Shown here: positions 24,345 to 35,708 of the stretch, piece by piece
Position numbering within the stretch: the first letter of the stretch is position 1
How the letters are laid out: each line of letters begins with the position of its first letter
Assembly (NCBI GenBank): GCA_019828595.1
Contig: JAHQRK010000030.1
Coordinates: forward strand, 558,001 to 622,000
Length of the DNA: 64,000 nucleotides
From: Aphanomyces cochlioides
Lineage: Eukaryota > Oomycota > Saprolegniomycetes > Saprolegniales > Verrucalvaceae
Reading direction: 5' to 3'
Translations under genes and position numbers: made by a program
Notes under the pieces: model-generated
The model's database searches: none
What the model saw: the letters and a program-made list of their open reading frames with translations, nothing else
Told to the model about the DNA's origin: nothing

Positions 24345-24760
24345 ATCGCCAAAATGGGGGTGGCAAATAGTCACTTCCTAAATATATGAGATAAGTCTAA
24401 GTCTGTTAATGTGAATACCCTGGACTTTGTCCAGACTATCTCTTAATCATTTTTTTCTCGAGTCAAACAAATTCGATGATATGAACGAATCCTACAACTG
24501 AGTGGTAGTAAATTCTTCCCCAAAGTGAAGTGTGAGCTTTAGGCAAAAGACAATGCCGGTGGTGAACTGCTTGGTATGCTTACCCTGCAGGATAGAGATG
24601 GATGCGCTACACCTAAATTTCAAAGTAGTGTGCAAGGTAATTATTGCCTCCATAACACCGTGATCATGCTAAAAGGAAATCGATGACCTCTGACAGCCCT
24701 GTGTTCTCATATTTTTTCTTGAGGAGGAATCCTCATACTGCACGGGACTTTGGTATTCGA
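24345..24760 (+). repeat. Dispersed non-coding repeat, copy 1
   Basis: Collinear with 30,214-30,812: shared strings include ATAGTCA(C/T)TTCCTA, GACTATCTCTTA, CTCGAGTC, CAACTGA(G/A)TGGT, AAATTCTT(C/G)CCCAAAGTG, CCTGCAGGAT and TATTGCCTCCATAACAC. No open frame is conserved. The other copy ends exactly where the Gypsy element begins. Confidence 0.6.
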
Positions 24761-26890
24761 CAGGCTTAACTCAGAACAATCTCGAGTAGTATCGATGAAG
24801 AATATATCGCACAGTGAAATGTCTACCATTCTAGCTGCAAAAGACTTTCAAGCAAATCGAGATATCCTGTGCTGTTACTGAAAATCTAGCACAAATGAAG
24901 AGCAGAACTGATAGATCTCACTTCAAACCTTTGCAAACACGACTCCGTCGATAGGAGCTCTTAGGAGTCATCAGCCTGTTATCCCCGGAGTACCTTCCAT
25001 GAGAAAGAAGACCCGATAACAGGATCCACTGGAGAAGATTTCACTTTCGAGTAGATTTGAATTTCGAATGCATGGAGGGCACAAGTTCGAGTAGGCATGA
25101 CAAACATACTCTTGGACACACACGGTCAGTCCAGATTAATTGATGCCACCGCATTGTGCATATGCTCCAGCCCTTTATCAAAAACGTAATTAAAACGGAT
25201 ATCAGTGGTTTTGTCACCGCATTCAGCAGCACTTATTCATCGCCTCTGGTTGATCACGCTGCATAGATGTGATGTGAACACTTGACGGAAGCTCTTGGAC
25301 TCCTCAAACGTAGAGATTAATGCAACGCGAATCGCAGCTCCTTCGGTAGCTAATCATGCGAAAGCGTCCTTGTACACTGGTAATAGTCGAAAGTCGCAAG
25401 GGGGCGTCATTTGGAGCACTCAATTGACACTGTCCAATGATAAAGCTAAGGCGACACTGTCCAAACTCCTCGTAGGGCATTGAAAAAGCATGGGGAAGTT
25501 ATAAAGCACATCTGACAAGACACAGAAGAAATGGAAGAAGCATATCAGGAGTATACACCATCAGGAGCCGATGGTGTGGCAACGCAGGAGCATCATACAT
25601 GTACCGGTATTCAATGGGTAGATGCCACTCTCTCAGTCAGAGATGGAGTTTTCGAACTCTACCAAACTCAAGTTTGAATGCGATTTTAATCGAATGCAGT
25701 GTTAATACCGTCTGGAATATCCTGCCCAAGCAGTCGATTCATCCATGTCGCCGTGGGCTGACTTTGACTGACTTTCCCCAGCTAAAACCCCTTCCATATG
25801 ACTAAACATGCATCTCTTTATGGTTACTTCAATGTGGAGATATCAATTCTTGATGGCTGGAAGAGCTGAGTTTTCTAGATTGCATTTAGTGATAATTCCA
25901 AGCTCTTTAGCCCATCAAGAACTAGAATTTAGTGCCTTCGAACGTATTTAACCAATCGATCGCCCCCTGGCAGTCCTTTTATTCCGTTTAGTAGTACAAA
26001 TGAAAATGGTGGAAACTTCACAAAAGATAGGAAACGACTAATCCCCCAGAATTTTTAACTATTCGCCCCCCCCGTGAGATACATTTTGATACACTTTTCA
26101 ACGTGGATTTCCTTTCAATTGCTCACTGCTTCAGCACATTTAACTGCTGGTAACGCGGGAAGAGAGCCAAGATTCACAATCAGTGTTACAATTTCCGCAG
26201 CGGAAGTTGCGGAATGAGGGTATCAGACTTCCGCAAATTGACGAAAACTTGACCGCAAAGTATATCTAGTTTACTTCAACGAACTAAACATGTGCGATGT
26301 AGTTTAGTATATCAAGCACACAACGTATCTGAAAGGTTGTGATGCATCAAATCAATATCTATCGCTGCTGAGAGAGTGTTATGCTATAGTATGTGCTTCC
26401 GCATTTCCGCAAAGGACAAAAAATGTAAGAATGGTACTGCCCAAAACTGTCTAGGGCCCATCTCTTGCTTTTAAGCCATGCTCTTGTGGATTTGGAAATG
26501 TCAAAGTCTCAAAATTTTGGCCCGCCGTGAGCATGTACCGAGTTCTGCGCATCGTGAGCACAATCGCTGTGCTAATCGATTTGCCAATCAAAATGAATTT
26601 AAGAAATAAAAATATTTTTAGCCAATCAAAACTTTGTCAGTAATACGATTCCTCATATTCCACTCGTTTCGGTGCCAAAATAATCTCTTCTTTGTCAAGC
26701 TTGACACGAAACTACGTAATGTCGAAGAGAGATAATAACGATGTTTCCAAGTACTGACTTGGGATGAAAACAATGAATCCAATTAACAAGAAGCCGTCGA
26801 TAAAATCTGGGATGTTGTGCATGTGGTCTTTATACCAAGCCTCCTTGGTTAGAAGAGGGGTTTCATAGCCTGCACAAAATAAAATATGCA
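24761..26890. other. Long intergenic region, no gene recognised
   Basis: More than 2 kb with no frame I can assign. It contains AT-rich stretches, a C-tract near 26,065 and two direct GCCAATCAAAA sites near 26,590 and 26,630 that resemble bits of the hairpin element at 61,339. The open frames at 25,041-25,805 have no known motif. Confidence 0.4.
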
Positions 26891-26979
26891 AAAGACCAGG
26901 CTCGTGGTGCCTCAGTCAATACAACAGATAGCGTAAAACGTGACTGAAGTGTGTGGATGATCAAATTATCTCCAAATAG

Positions 26980-28783
26980 GATGGCGAGACTCCCCTGCAT
27001 CACGCTTCAAGGAACATAGGCTTGGAAGTTTTGGAAGCCCTGCTGGATGCTGGCGCTAATAGCCATATGAAAGATCAGGCTAGATAGCTTTACGTTGTCA
27101 GTTTCTTAATATTTCTCCAGAAGGGAATAACTGCTCGTGATTATGGCAATTACATAGTTGAAGCATTTTTCGACGACTACATCCGTGCAAGCACCGGTAC
27201 ATAATTCATTCTTTTGTTGCAGTGATTTATATACGCCCGCTAGAAACTATTTCAATAATATCCGCTGCTGAGCTCCTTAATCAAGCGATTGCAGATATCA
27301 ATTGCATATCTTCAAAGATCCTCACAACAGGATCTTCAATTTTGAATCTATGTTTGAAAGTTCAAGTACATCGCCAGCAAGTTCTAACCACTGGACTTTT
27401 GGTCGAGGCTGTTATTCGTCAATTTATGGGCCAAGATCCACCAGGTCAACCACCTGCCGTACTATCAGTCTTAGAAGACATAAAGATTTATTTCCAGAGC
27501 AACCTTATGACGAGCCTTCCATGGAACTTGCAATTGTCAACCGAGCAGGTCAACGACATTGGTGCTATCATCTTTGTTTTGCAAAGTGATCTTGCTGAAG
27601 TAGCTAAGAGTCTACAAACCAAACCAATCAAGAAGAAACTTCAAGTGTTGGGCACCATTGAAGACATTAAAAGGGACCTAGGAAAAATGATGGACAAGAT
27701 GAATAATATTGACAATATCTTAAAGCTTTTCTGGAGATGTCCGATCAAGAACCATTGGATGTATTAATTGAGTTTGCGATTCAATTTCAGCGAGGACTGG
27801 AGTACTATAAACGCCATGTGACATTGGGCAACATTCAACAAGACAACGTGTTCGAAAATCAAGTCGAATCGAGTCAAAACAAAATTTGCAATGTCATCAA
27901 CGAAGTGTACCAGGGCAGAAATATTTCCAGGGCTTTTGGGCTCAACAAGATTGAGTCATGGATGCTGTCATCAGAAGACGTTGAATACGATTCAAGTGGA
28001 AAGGCTTTGGGCCGTGGTGGATTTGCGACGGTATTCAAGGGAACTTATTATGGTCAATTGGTGGCTGTGAAAAAATTTCATGAGAATTTGGAGACCGACT
28101 CTACTGACTTGGAGAAACTTATATCGAAGGAAATCAAAGCTTGGAAGAATATCTCAGATGAGCCATATATATTATCATTGATTGGTGTTTGCACGAAGAT
28201 CCCAACGCCAATTCTCGTGAGTGAATTATGTCAAACCAACATCCGTCGTTACGTCCGAGACAGACCAGAGACACTTAGTCCGATGGTGTATCAATTTGCT
28301 TGTGGCCTGGTTTGCATTCAGAAAGCCAATATCATCCATCGAGATTTAAAGGGTGACAATGTCTTGGTCACATATCGAAATACTGTTGCAATTGCTGACT
28401 TTGGACTCAGTCGTTCGGCCACAAGTCTTCGAAATACCAATGTCAGACCGGCAGGGACATTGAATTGGATGAGTCCTGAGCAATATTTCATGCCTCGAAC
28501 TGCGACCGCGAAATCTGATGTGTGGTCTTTTGGGATGACATTGTGGGAAATTCTGTGCAACGACGTCCCATTTCGACTTTGGAGTGAAGATGAATTTCGC
28601 AATTCAGTATTTCAGACCGAGGATGATCGACCTGAAAAACCTGACGATTTGGAGCCTCAGTTTGAGCCATTGTGGGAATTGATCACGAAGTGTTGGCTAT
28701 TGAATCCCGTCGAACGACCGTCCGCAGATGAGATTTTGGAGTTTTTGAAGAAGCATTACAGCTCTCAAATTAATCAAATGTAG
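26980..28783 (+). pseudogene. TKL kinase with one ankyrin exon; 5' truncated and one frameshift
   Basis: A single full ankyrin exon (26,980-27,078, GC donor) is preceded by only a remnant of another (L-A-R-G-A-S-V-N-type end near 26,930). A cap exon (T-A-R-D-Y-G-N) and a 26-nt intron (donor about 27,197) lead into the helical linker. A one-base loss near 27,732 shifts the frame, and the rest (27,737-28,783) encodes a complete TKL kinase: L-G-R-G-G-F-A-T-V-F-K, V-A-V-K-K, H-R-D-L-K-G-D-N, A-D-F-G-L-S, G-T-L-N-W-M-S-P-E-Q and a normal C-lobe. No initiator with an ankyrin N-cap is visible. The kinase portion itself is undamaged, so a shorter expressed kinase is possible. Confidence 0.65.
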
Positions 28784-28979
28784 ACAGTGTTATTATGTTA
28801 CGTACGTTGAATCTGTCGTGTAGATAGAACATTTTAAGTTTTGAACAAGAGACTAACTGCATTGCCACGTAAGTTTTAGTTTTTTCCTTTCACTAAACAA
28901 TATGCACTGGCGCAGTGAGTTGAATATGAGATGCCCATAGACACTAAGAACCCGCACGTCCCGTATATTTGAATCTTCT

Positions 28980-29512
28980 TCATGTATGTACCAAAATTCG
29001 AAAACCGATTTTAGTCAGCGAGTAACCAACGTCTGCCACTACGTCCGAGACTGGCCAGACAAGCTCATTCTCCTTCAATTTTCATGGGATTTGGCATCCC
29101 TCCACTCAGCCAACGTCATTCACCAAGATTTAGAAGTCAATAATTTGCTGACAACCTTTCACAATCCGATTTTGGACTCAGTCGGACAGTCACAAGTCTT
29201 GATAAGACTCAAACAGGCGTCAAGAGAGCAGGAGTGCTGAATTCGATGAGTCCGGATCAATTTTTCAAATCCCGTAGTTTGGCGACAAAATCGGCCGTGT
29301 AGATTTTTTGTAATGCGCATGAAAATAGAAATTAATTTTTTAGTGAGGATAATCATCAAAATGCCACACGATTTGGATCCTGAACTTCAACCATTGTGGG
29401 CATTAACTACGAAATGCTGGCAATTGGATCCCAAATTTTGTCTGAGCGGAGATGAAATTGTTCAGTCTTTAAAGAGGTCACTACAGTTTTCAACTAGAAG
29501 CGTTATGTAAGC
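28980..29512 (+). pseudogene. TKL kinase C-lobe fragment
   Basis: Decayed pieces in kinase order: C-H-Y-V-R-D-W-P-D-K, S-A-N-V-I-H-Q-D-L-E-V-N-N-L-L (HRD changed to HQD), M-S-P-D-Q-F-F-K-S-R-S, then L-W-A-L-T-T-K-C-W-Q-L-D-P near the end. Stops and frame changes separate them, and the N-lobe is absent. It lies just downstream of the kinase at 26,980-28,783 and is probably the rest of a tandem duplicate. Confidence 0.7.
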
Positions 29513-29639
29513 CCGCGACGAGACGTATTTGTATAATTTATGGGGAAGTTTACTTCCCCTCAAATTTTGGTCGTCCCAAGGTTTACTATAGAAAGCATGT
29601 GAGGACACATTTTGTGTGGTTTATTTCAAGACTTAGCAT

Positions 29640-30130
29640 GATATATCCCTCCATGAGTAGATTTCCTTTTCAATGAAACTTTCAAAATCTGCTGTGTCAG
29701 ACATATCACCAACATGATATGTCTTCATTGCCACTTCTTGACCGCGATACATGCTTTTGAAAACTGTGCCAATGGAAAATTGGCCAGAGCGACTTGCAGC
29801 TCACAATATTCTAAACCATGCTGGATTTATATTGCTAAATGAACGAACGCGTCCTTTTGCCGCTCCTTGGTAAAATTTGAAATCAACCTTCATAAATTTG
29901 CCATATTGTCGAGCATGCCCCGGAGTTCACTTCTTACACCTTCAATACTTCTTAGAACTGCAATCTTTAGATTAAGGTAGACATGTCTTGAGATTTCGAC
30001 CAGTTTATTTCGTAGAAGAGTAATCTTGGCTATCCATGATGTTTTTCGAGTTGTTGGAAGAGCAGTACAGTACACCAATAGTCTTTGAAGTATTTCAAGA
30101 TTGAAAGCTCATGTACAGTAGTGGATTTTG
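29640..30130 (-). pseudogene. TKL kinase N-lobe and linker fragment
   Basis: On the minus strand a linker piece (30,078-29,890) is followed by an N-lobe remnant: G-T-V-F-K-S-M-Y-R-G-Q-E-V-A-M-K, then E-K-E-I-Y-S-W. The VAMK lysine is kept; the rest of the kinase is missing. It is oriented opposite to the neighbouring kinase copies. Confidence 0.6.
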
Positions 30131-30213
30131 ATCAATTGCATCGCAAGCAATACGTTCGATCATAATGCCAATGGACAAAATGCGCACTTCTCGTGCTTGA
30201 AGTAGTTGACATG

Positions 30214-30812
30214 AGTGAGGGTGCTAAAATGGCGGACGAAAATAGTCATTTCCTATATATATGAAATAAGTTTGTGAACGTGAATAGAGTCCTTGCTGTG
30301 CCCTGGCCTTTTGCCTTGACTATCTCTTAGTCGTTTTCCCCTCGAGTCGAAAAATTTGATGAGATGCAAGACTGTTACAACTGAATGGTCGCAAATTCTT
30401 GCCCAAAGTGGGGTGTCCTTGATAGCGTTGGCCTTGAGTGACATGAAGTACAACTTGCTTAAGAGTAGTTTTAAGCAATTCAACACCAGCATTGTTTGGT
30501 GAATGACCTATGTTTAGCCTGCAGGATGAAGGTGGATGGGCTGTATTTTGTGATTTTGTAGTTCGAGATAAGCACGAACTGACAAAGAGCTTCAAATCTT
30601 CAAATTGTTTGATCTGCCTATAGAAGTAAGTGCTGAAGATGTCAAAGTCTCAAAATATTGCTTTGTATCGACTTCATAAGAACAGTATTCCTTGAATGTA
30701 CAAGGCAATAATTGCCTCCATAACACAGATATCGTGTTATAAGGGTTTAATAATAGATGAGCTTGAAGCGTCCTGTGTCCTCAAAATTCTTTGTGGGGGA
30801 AATCCTAATACA
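30214..30812 (+). repeat. Dispersed non-coding repeat, copy 2, abutting the Gypsy LTR
   Basis: Same repeat as 24,345-24,760. It runs to the last bases before the left LTR (30,815), which suggests the retrotransposon went into this repeat. The matching right flank is not obvious beyond 42,503. Confidence 0.55.
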
Positions 30813-30814
30813 TG

Positions 30815-31568
30815 TGTGGGATGGTCGGATCAGTGAAGTCTGAGCTTCTCGCCGCAAGAAAAGGGGGTTGGAAGGTTAGAGGTCGCCTGGGGCTTTTAGG
30901 TGAACCAGACGCGATCGAAGGAAATGGAGAGGCACGACTGTGGGTTGAAAGTCCGCAGTAGTTGACCGCTGCCGGGGAAGAGGACGGTGGGGAGGACCGG
31001 AAAGGGGGTTGGTTGCTCGGTTGCCCACGAGCTACGCCTAGCGTTGACTGGCGTTGGTGAGGGCGATTGACGGTGCGGGTTTTCGACAGACCCACGGAAC
31101 TCCTGCAAACTTCTTGGCGCTTAAACTCTCTCGACGGGACGCCACAAACTTAGAGGTCCATTGACGCCAGCCAAAAAGAGCTCTGTCTAACTACTGCCTC
31201 TGTTTCCTAAGCTACTCCTAACTTCACACGCACGCTCTGTAATTGTCTCCGTCTCGCTCCACGATTGGTCTCTGACCTTTACTCACTCACTCAATTGACC
31301 ATAAGTTTTGGCAGCACGCTTGCAGCAGGTCACCACACTGACTGCAAGCCTGGTTGGCCGCCCTCCATTGGTGGCCATTGCTCTGGCTTGTTTGGCTCTG
31401 CTTTTCCACTTGTACTGATTGCTCCTTGGTCATAATTCCTGGACAATCCGGCACTGCAATCAACTCGTACTCCGTCGCGATTGGCGACCTTCCAGCCAAT
31501 AGGTCATCGCTCTTTGTGTCAACCTACGCGTTGGATCGGTTTCGCGAGTGGCGGCTCGCTTTGCCACA
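30815..31568 (-). repeat. 3' LTR of the Gypsy element
   Basis: 754 bp, TGT...ACA. The first 385 bp (plus-strand order) differ from the other LTR at about six positions. From about 31,222 to 31,525 the two LTRs are so different that only patches align, and the terminal 40 bp are again almost identical. Confidence 0.9.
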
Positions 31569-31764
31569 AACCACCCCTGGCAGCTCGTGACGCCACGGGC
31601 TCAAACGACTGCCAACCGACGAGCGACACTCGCTGGGCTTCGCTCCCTTGGTCCACAAGTGCTTTTCATATGGAGGTCAGCTTCAACAGTCATCGCCCAC
31701 ACTCGTATCTGTCAAGCGACTCTTCGGATCTCGAGCCAAAGCGATCGTTCACCGCCAATCGTAA

Positions 31765-32486
31765 GCCACAAGTCGTGCGCCGCAAGAACAAGATCATTCG
31801 AGACAAAATCAGTCTGTTCATTCGAGACAAAATCAGTCAGTCGCTACCATCGCCACCACCGGCCAAGTCGTCGCTACAAGGGTCAGGGTCACCACAAGAT
31901 GTTTCGTCGGTGGCGCCGCTTCCCGGGATTTTCTTGGTGTCGGGCAAACTGGGAGATACAGTAATGCCGTCAACTCGCCGGAGCATTCTCCACTGCCACA
32001 GGACAACGAGTCCGATGATGAGACTCCGTTTGATGCAAGCACTCCTGGGCCGTTCAGCAACGACCCCATCGAGGAGCTGAAGAACCAAGTCAACCACATC
32101 GATCACATTCTGGTACGACTCGACAAGCAAGATGCGGCCATCATTGAGATAAATGACCGCGTGGCGACACAAGTCTCCACCACAGAGCGACTGAACCGCC
32201 AATTTGTTCAGAAAAAGTCGTCCATCGACAGCGTGGCGAATAGCGGGCCGTGGTCAAACTTGCAGCAAATCTTGATAGTATCCGACTCGCCGTACAATCC
32301 CAAGGACGCTCGCTACGTCGCCGCCCGGACGTCGAATTGTGCAGCATGCTGACGAACAAGGGCCATCCGTGTCGCAATTCCTTGGCGCGCTGTCCATATC
32401 GTCGCTCTGGGATGCATCCAGCTCAGCCAACTGACAGTCCATCATCCTCACAGACCGAATCTTCACCAGACGAGCCAACGGAATAG
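31765..32486 (+). CDS. Antisense ORF a of the Gypsy element (frameshifted)
   Basis: Frame open from the codon after TAA at 31,762-31,764 to 32,352, opposite in direction to Pol. It has a direct octapeptide repeat (H-S-R-Q-N-Q-S-V twice), an acidic stretch and a coiled coil (I-E-E-L-K-N-Q-V-N-H-I, V-R-L-D-K-Q-D-A). Near 32,340 a neighbouring frame takes over with G-H-P-C-R-N-S-L-A-R-C-P-Y-R-R and a Ser/Pro-rich end at 32,486. No upstream ATG is clear. Unknown function. Confidence 0.4.
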
Positions 32487-32575
32487 CCATCATAGTCAAT
32501 TCTTTGAGCAACACGACATCTTCTCTCTTCTTCATTTTCCTTTTCACCATCGTTGTCGCTCATCTTCTTCTGGCC

Positions 32576-33091
32576 ATGGCTCTCAACAACCAAAACAACA
32601 CTGATCGAATGCACCAAGTGATCGCAGCGGCCAATCAGCAGCTGGGACAGGCGCTTCGAACCTTTCACACCCACCTGGACGACCACAAAACCGAGGTGCA
32701 ACCGCGCATTCGGGAAGCTCACCATCAGCAAAACACATTCAGCCACACAATCGCCGAACATGCTCAACTGTTCCGTCAGTTGCGGCACCAGATCGCGCTG
32801 AAGGACAGTGAAATCCGCCAACTGCAAGAGCGCCATACCGAGCTCGCCCAGGGTGTCATGCGATTGAATGAGTTGCTGGCACAGCACTTGAAACGATATC
32901 CCCTGGACCATCGCGATGCCAATCGTGACATGAGGGGGCACATGGGCGCACCATGCTTGGGGATTACGCCAGGAGATTTGCCCAACACGCCATCATGCTC
33001 CCACTACAAGGACGAGTGCCCCTTCGGATACAGCTACCACATCGGTGGTCACGGTCCTCGCATTGACTTCCCTGCGCTGCCCCTCGACTGA
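32576..33091 (+). CDS. Antisense ORF b of the Gypsy element, coiled-coil protein
   Basis: 171 residues from ATG at 32,576; the frame is open further upstream and would add a hydrophobic segment (F-F-I-F-L-F-T-I-V-V-A-H-L-L-L). Residues about 10-125 are heptad-like with many Q, H and L, predicted coiled coil. The C-terminus has C-S-H-Y-K-D-E-C-P-F-G-Y-S-Y-H, a possible metal-binding cluster. Coding direction is opposite to Gag-Pol. Some plant Gypsy lineages carry antisense genes in the same place, but I recognise no homologue. Confidence 0.5.
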   Translation: MALNNQNNTDRMHQVIAAANQQLGQALRTFHTHLDDHKTEVQPRIREAHHQQNTFSHTIAEHAQLFRQLRHQIALKDSEIRQLQERHTELAQGVMRLNELLAQHLKRYPLDHRDANRDMRGHMGAPCLGITPGDLPNTPSCSHYKDECPFGYSYHIGGHGPRIDFPALPLD

Positions 33092-33225
33092 TCGGCTCAC
33101 TTGACACGCTTAGAATCTTCATAGTATAATCCCATTGGCCGATAATACAGGAGCGTTTGTTGATCGATTTCATGAGTCAGTTTGTTCGCGGATTCTGTGC
33201 ACCGTCCTCGCTAATCAACTGACCG

Positions 33226-33741
33226 ATGCCATCAAAGGGCTCAGACGGAGCCAAGCCATCGGGCTCACAATCTAACCAGCTCGCACCCCAGCCAGCCGTC
33301 ATGTCGTCCTTCCAAGCCGCTTTGAGTATAGCCGCGTTAGAGCTCACCACCGAGCTTGGAAACCACGCTCTGCGCCTCCAAGGGGTCTTCCCTGGTGCCG
33401 CCTCTTCGTTAGCCGACCTCCCTTCGCTTGCGCACGCAGCTGTTGATACGCTCGCCAACTCCCGGCAGCTGATCAGACGTGACGCTCGAGGATGGATTCA
33501 CGATTCGAAGGCACGCCAAGAGTTCATCTCCATCGCCCATTCTTTGCTGCTCAGGAGCAGCCACCAACTCGCGGCCAGCGTTCTGGCTACAGCGCAAGCG
33601 ACGCAGCGAATCAGCGTTCTTGAGGAGCAAGTGGGGACCCAAGCAAATCTCATTCAACTACAGGAGAGCCGCATTGAGGCGCAGGGGCGGCAAATCGACG
33701 CGTTGGAGGCTCAGATAGTAGCACCCACTCGCCCTTGTTGA
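33226..33741 (+). CDS. Antisense ORF c of the Gypsy element
   Basis: 171 residues, M-P-S-K-G-S-D start, Ala/Ser-rich helical middle and a clean C-terminal coiled coil (R-I-S-V-L-E-E-Q, then E-S-R-I-E-A-Q-G-R-Q-I-D, L-E-A-Q-I). It could be an oligomerising structural protein. No family recognised. Confidence 0.45.
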   Translation: MPSKGSDGAKPSGSQSNQLAPQPAVMSSFQAALSIAALELTTELGNHALRLQGVFPGAASSLADLPSLAHAAVDTLANSRQLIRRDARGWIHDSKARQEFISIAHSLLLRSSHQLAASVLATAQATQRISVLEEQVGTQANLIQLQESRIEAQGRQIDALEAQIVAPTRPC

Positions 33742-33997
33742 AACAACTCGTGTAGTTGAAGGCCTTGTCGGAGGCGAAGGGGTCTGAGGCCTTATTAAGC
33801 ATCGTTGTCGCGCCTGCCAGTGGTCAGGATCTCTCCAGCGCGGGTGTTGACCTCGGTCCACCCATAGACACGCCACCAAGTTCACCTGTCGCGCGCATGC
33901 GCGAAGCCATTCGGGAGTCTGTGACGATCGATTCTGACGGAGCAGCCACACCGCCGGCTGACCAGGACGATGATCTCTTTGCGGCCCCGCATCTCCC

Positions 33998-34486
33998 GTG
34001 GTAGACAACTCTGACGACTCCGACTATGAGATAGTGGAGAACCCGGGAGCCGCGACAAAGTCGTATTGGGTGTACGAGGACAAAACATCAGTAGAGGCTC
34101 AGCGCTACCGCCAAGCCATGGACGAGAAGCTGTGTGACCACCGCTACCCTGGGAAGGAAGACCAGCACTGCGCTCTACCTCTGGCGGATTGCATGGAACG
34201 TAGACTTGGCCACCACGGGGAACAATGTCGCTGGATCACGACGAAGCATATGGCTTGCTGCAAGGCCCCAAGCAAGCAATGTTCCCAACATCGTCAGTGG
34301 GCGCCGCAACCACCGACGGCCAAATTGTATCGTCGCGAGTTTTCCACTGCCCAAAAGGGATCGAAGCCCGACGCTTTTTCCTATGCGAATACCGATCTTA
34401 CAAGCAGGAGTTCACGGGCCCAGACAAGAAGAAACTACGCATCATCTAGCTTGAACCAACGACCAAGTTCGGGGCCATCGAACTAG
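33998..34486 (+). CDS. Antisense ORF d, Cys/His-rich, probable frameshift
   Basis: Acidic start, then a Cys/His cluster (C-D-H, H-C-A-L-P-L-A-D-C, G-H-H-G-E-Q-C, M-A-C-C) that could bind zinc. Near 34,300 the adjacent frame becomes more protein-like (V-F-H-C-P-K-G-I-E-A-R-R-F-F-L-C-E-Y) and stops at 34,449. The shift is in the one-base-missing direction seen elsewhere in the element. Confidence 0.4.
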   Translation: MVDNSDDSDYEIVENPGAATKSYWVYEDKTSVEAQRYRQAMDEKLCDHRYPGKEDQHCALPLADCMERRLGHHGEQCRWITTKHMACCKAPSKQCSQHRQWAPQPPTAKLYRREFSTAQKGSKPDAFSYANTDLTSRSSRAQTRRNYASSSLNQRPSSGPSN

Positions 34487-34793
34487 GAATAGAGCTTTTC
34501 GTTGTAGCATAGCGTAATGATTAATGCTCCACCATCTTGTTCGTCCATTTTTCTTCATAAATCACATGTAATCAAATGCATAATACGCACGTCCCCATCA
34601 CAAAATCAATCAATTTCCATTCCATCACCAACAATCGGGCCATTCGATCCACCTGCACATCACAAAGCCAACCATGCCAAAGTAATCTCAACCAAATAAA
34701 GCGTCACAAACCGGGATAGATGTCAATGTCGGGGGCCTCCGAACCGGAATCTCGGGATATCGCGATCCGTTTCGAGTGCCGTTGGGCTGGGAT

Positions 34794-35708
34794 TTACGCT
34801 TGGTCGTCGTCCTTCGTCTCCTCCTCTTCGATCGGGTGGAGCTCTTCCTGGACCATCATCGCAAGCCGATCAAACCCGAGGCGCACTCGCTCAAATTCGT
34901 AAATCAGCTCAGACGGCGGAATATTGACGAGCGCTTCCCATTTCCACGGTCCACCCCGGTAAAATTGAACTTCATACTCCTTCGTGCCTTCTGTGTATCG
35001 CACGTTTCGCACAGCCACAGCTTGCGGGCGCGAGTCCAGTACATCGTCGCGGTCGGGTTGTCCACCAAGAAACGAGTCGTCGGGTAAAGCTAGTTCTTTG
35101 TCAAAGTCAATTTCCAGCACGTTTTGCAACATTTCCACTGGCCGCTCTAAGTAAACCCGTCGCGGCTTCAGCCGAGAGTCGTGCACAACCGCGTGGAACC
35201 AATAGACCTTCCCCGTGTGACGCACACGAGACTCCAGTTCGCTTGAGTAATCATTGGGACGCGACAAAACGCGGAAAGGGCCATGCCAGCGGTGAGCTAA
35301 CTTGACTTTCACGCCGGGCTTGACCTGGTCGATGTACAGCCACACTGCATCACCCACTTTGATGCGCTCGTCAACATTTTCAGGCAATTGCTCGTTGTGG
35401 CGACGCGCACGGTTAGCGATGGCGGCAGCCACTAAGTCTCGGTTCAGAGCATGGCAATAAACTTGTTGCTGGTGGACTTGCAATCGCCAGCGATAGGCTT
35501 CCGGCTCAGCATCCCCGCGGACTGTCGGCAGGCTCGCAGTGATCGTGGTGTGCGGGTCCCATCCGTGCATGAGAAAGAACGGAGTCTCCTTGCGCACGAC
35601 CGACACGGACGTGTTCATCGCGAACACCAGTCTCTCAGCCCAGTCGTCCCAGTCTCTTTGCTTCGGATCCTGAACATAGTGCTTCACGGCACGGATATCA
35701 CTTGGATC
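34794..35708 (-). pseudogene. Integrase C-terminal and chromodomain-like part of Pol
   Basis: Reads D-I-R-A-V-K-H-Y-V-Q-D, then the post-catalytic helix (W-A-E-R-L-V-F-A-M-N), a basic H-R-W-H-G-P-F-R-V-L-S (GPY/F-like) and a C-terminal Y-E-V-Q-F-Y-R-G-G-P-W-K-W-E-A-L-V...L-I-Y-E-F-E pattern fitting a chromodomain. Chromodomains guide integration to chromatin in chromoviruses. It is out of frame with the integrase core by one base. Confidence 0.8.

Noticed and set aside
30805..31108. Open frames inside the LTRs (also 41,543-42,044)
   Set aside because: They occur in both LTRs because the LTRs are repeats, start at no conserved context, and show no domain.
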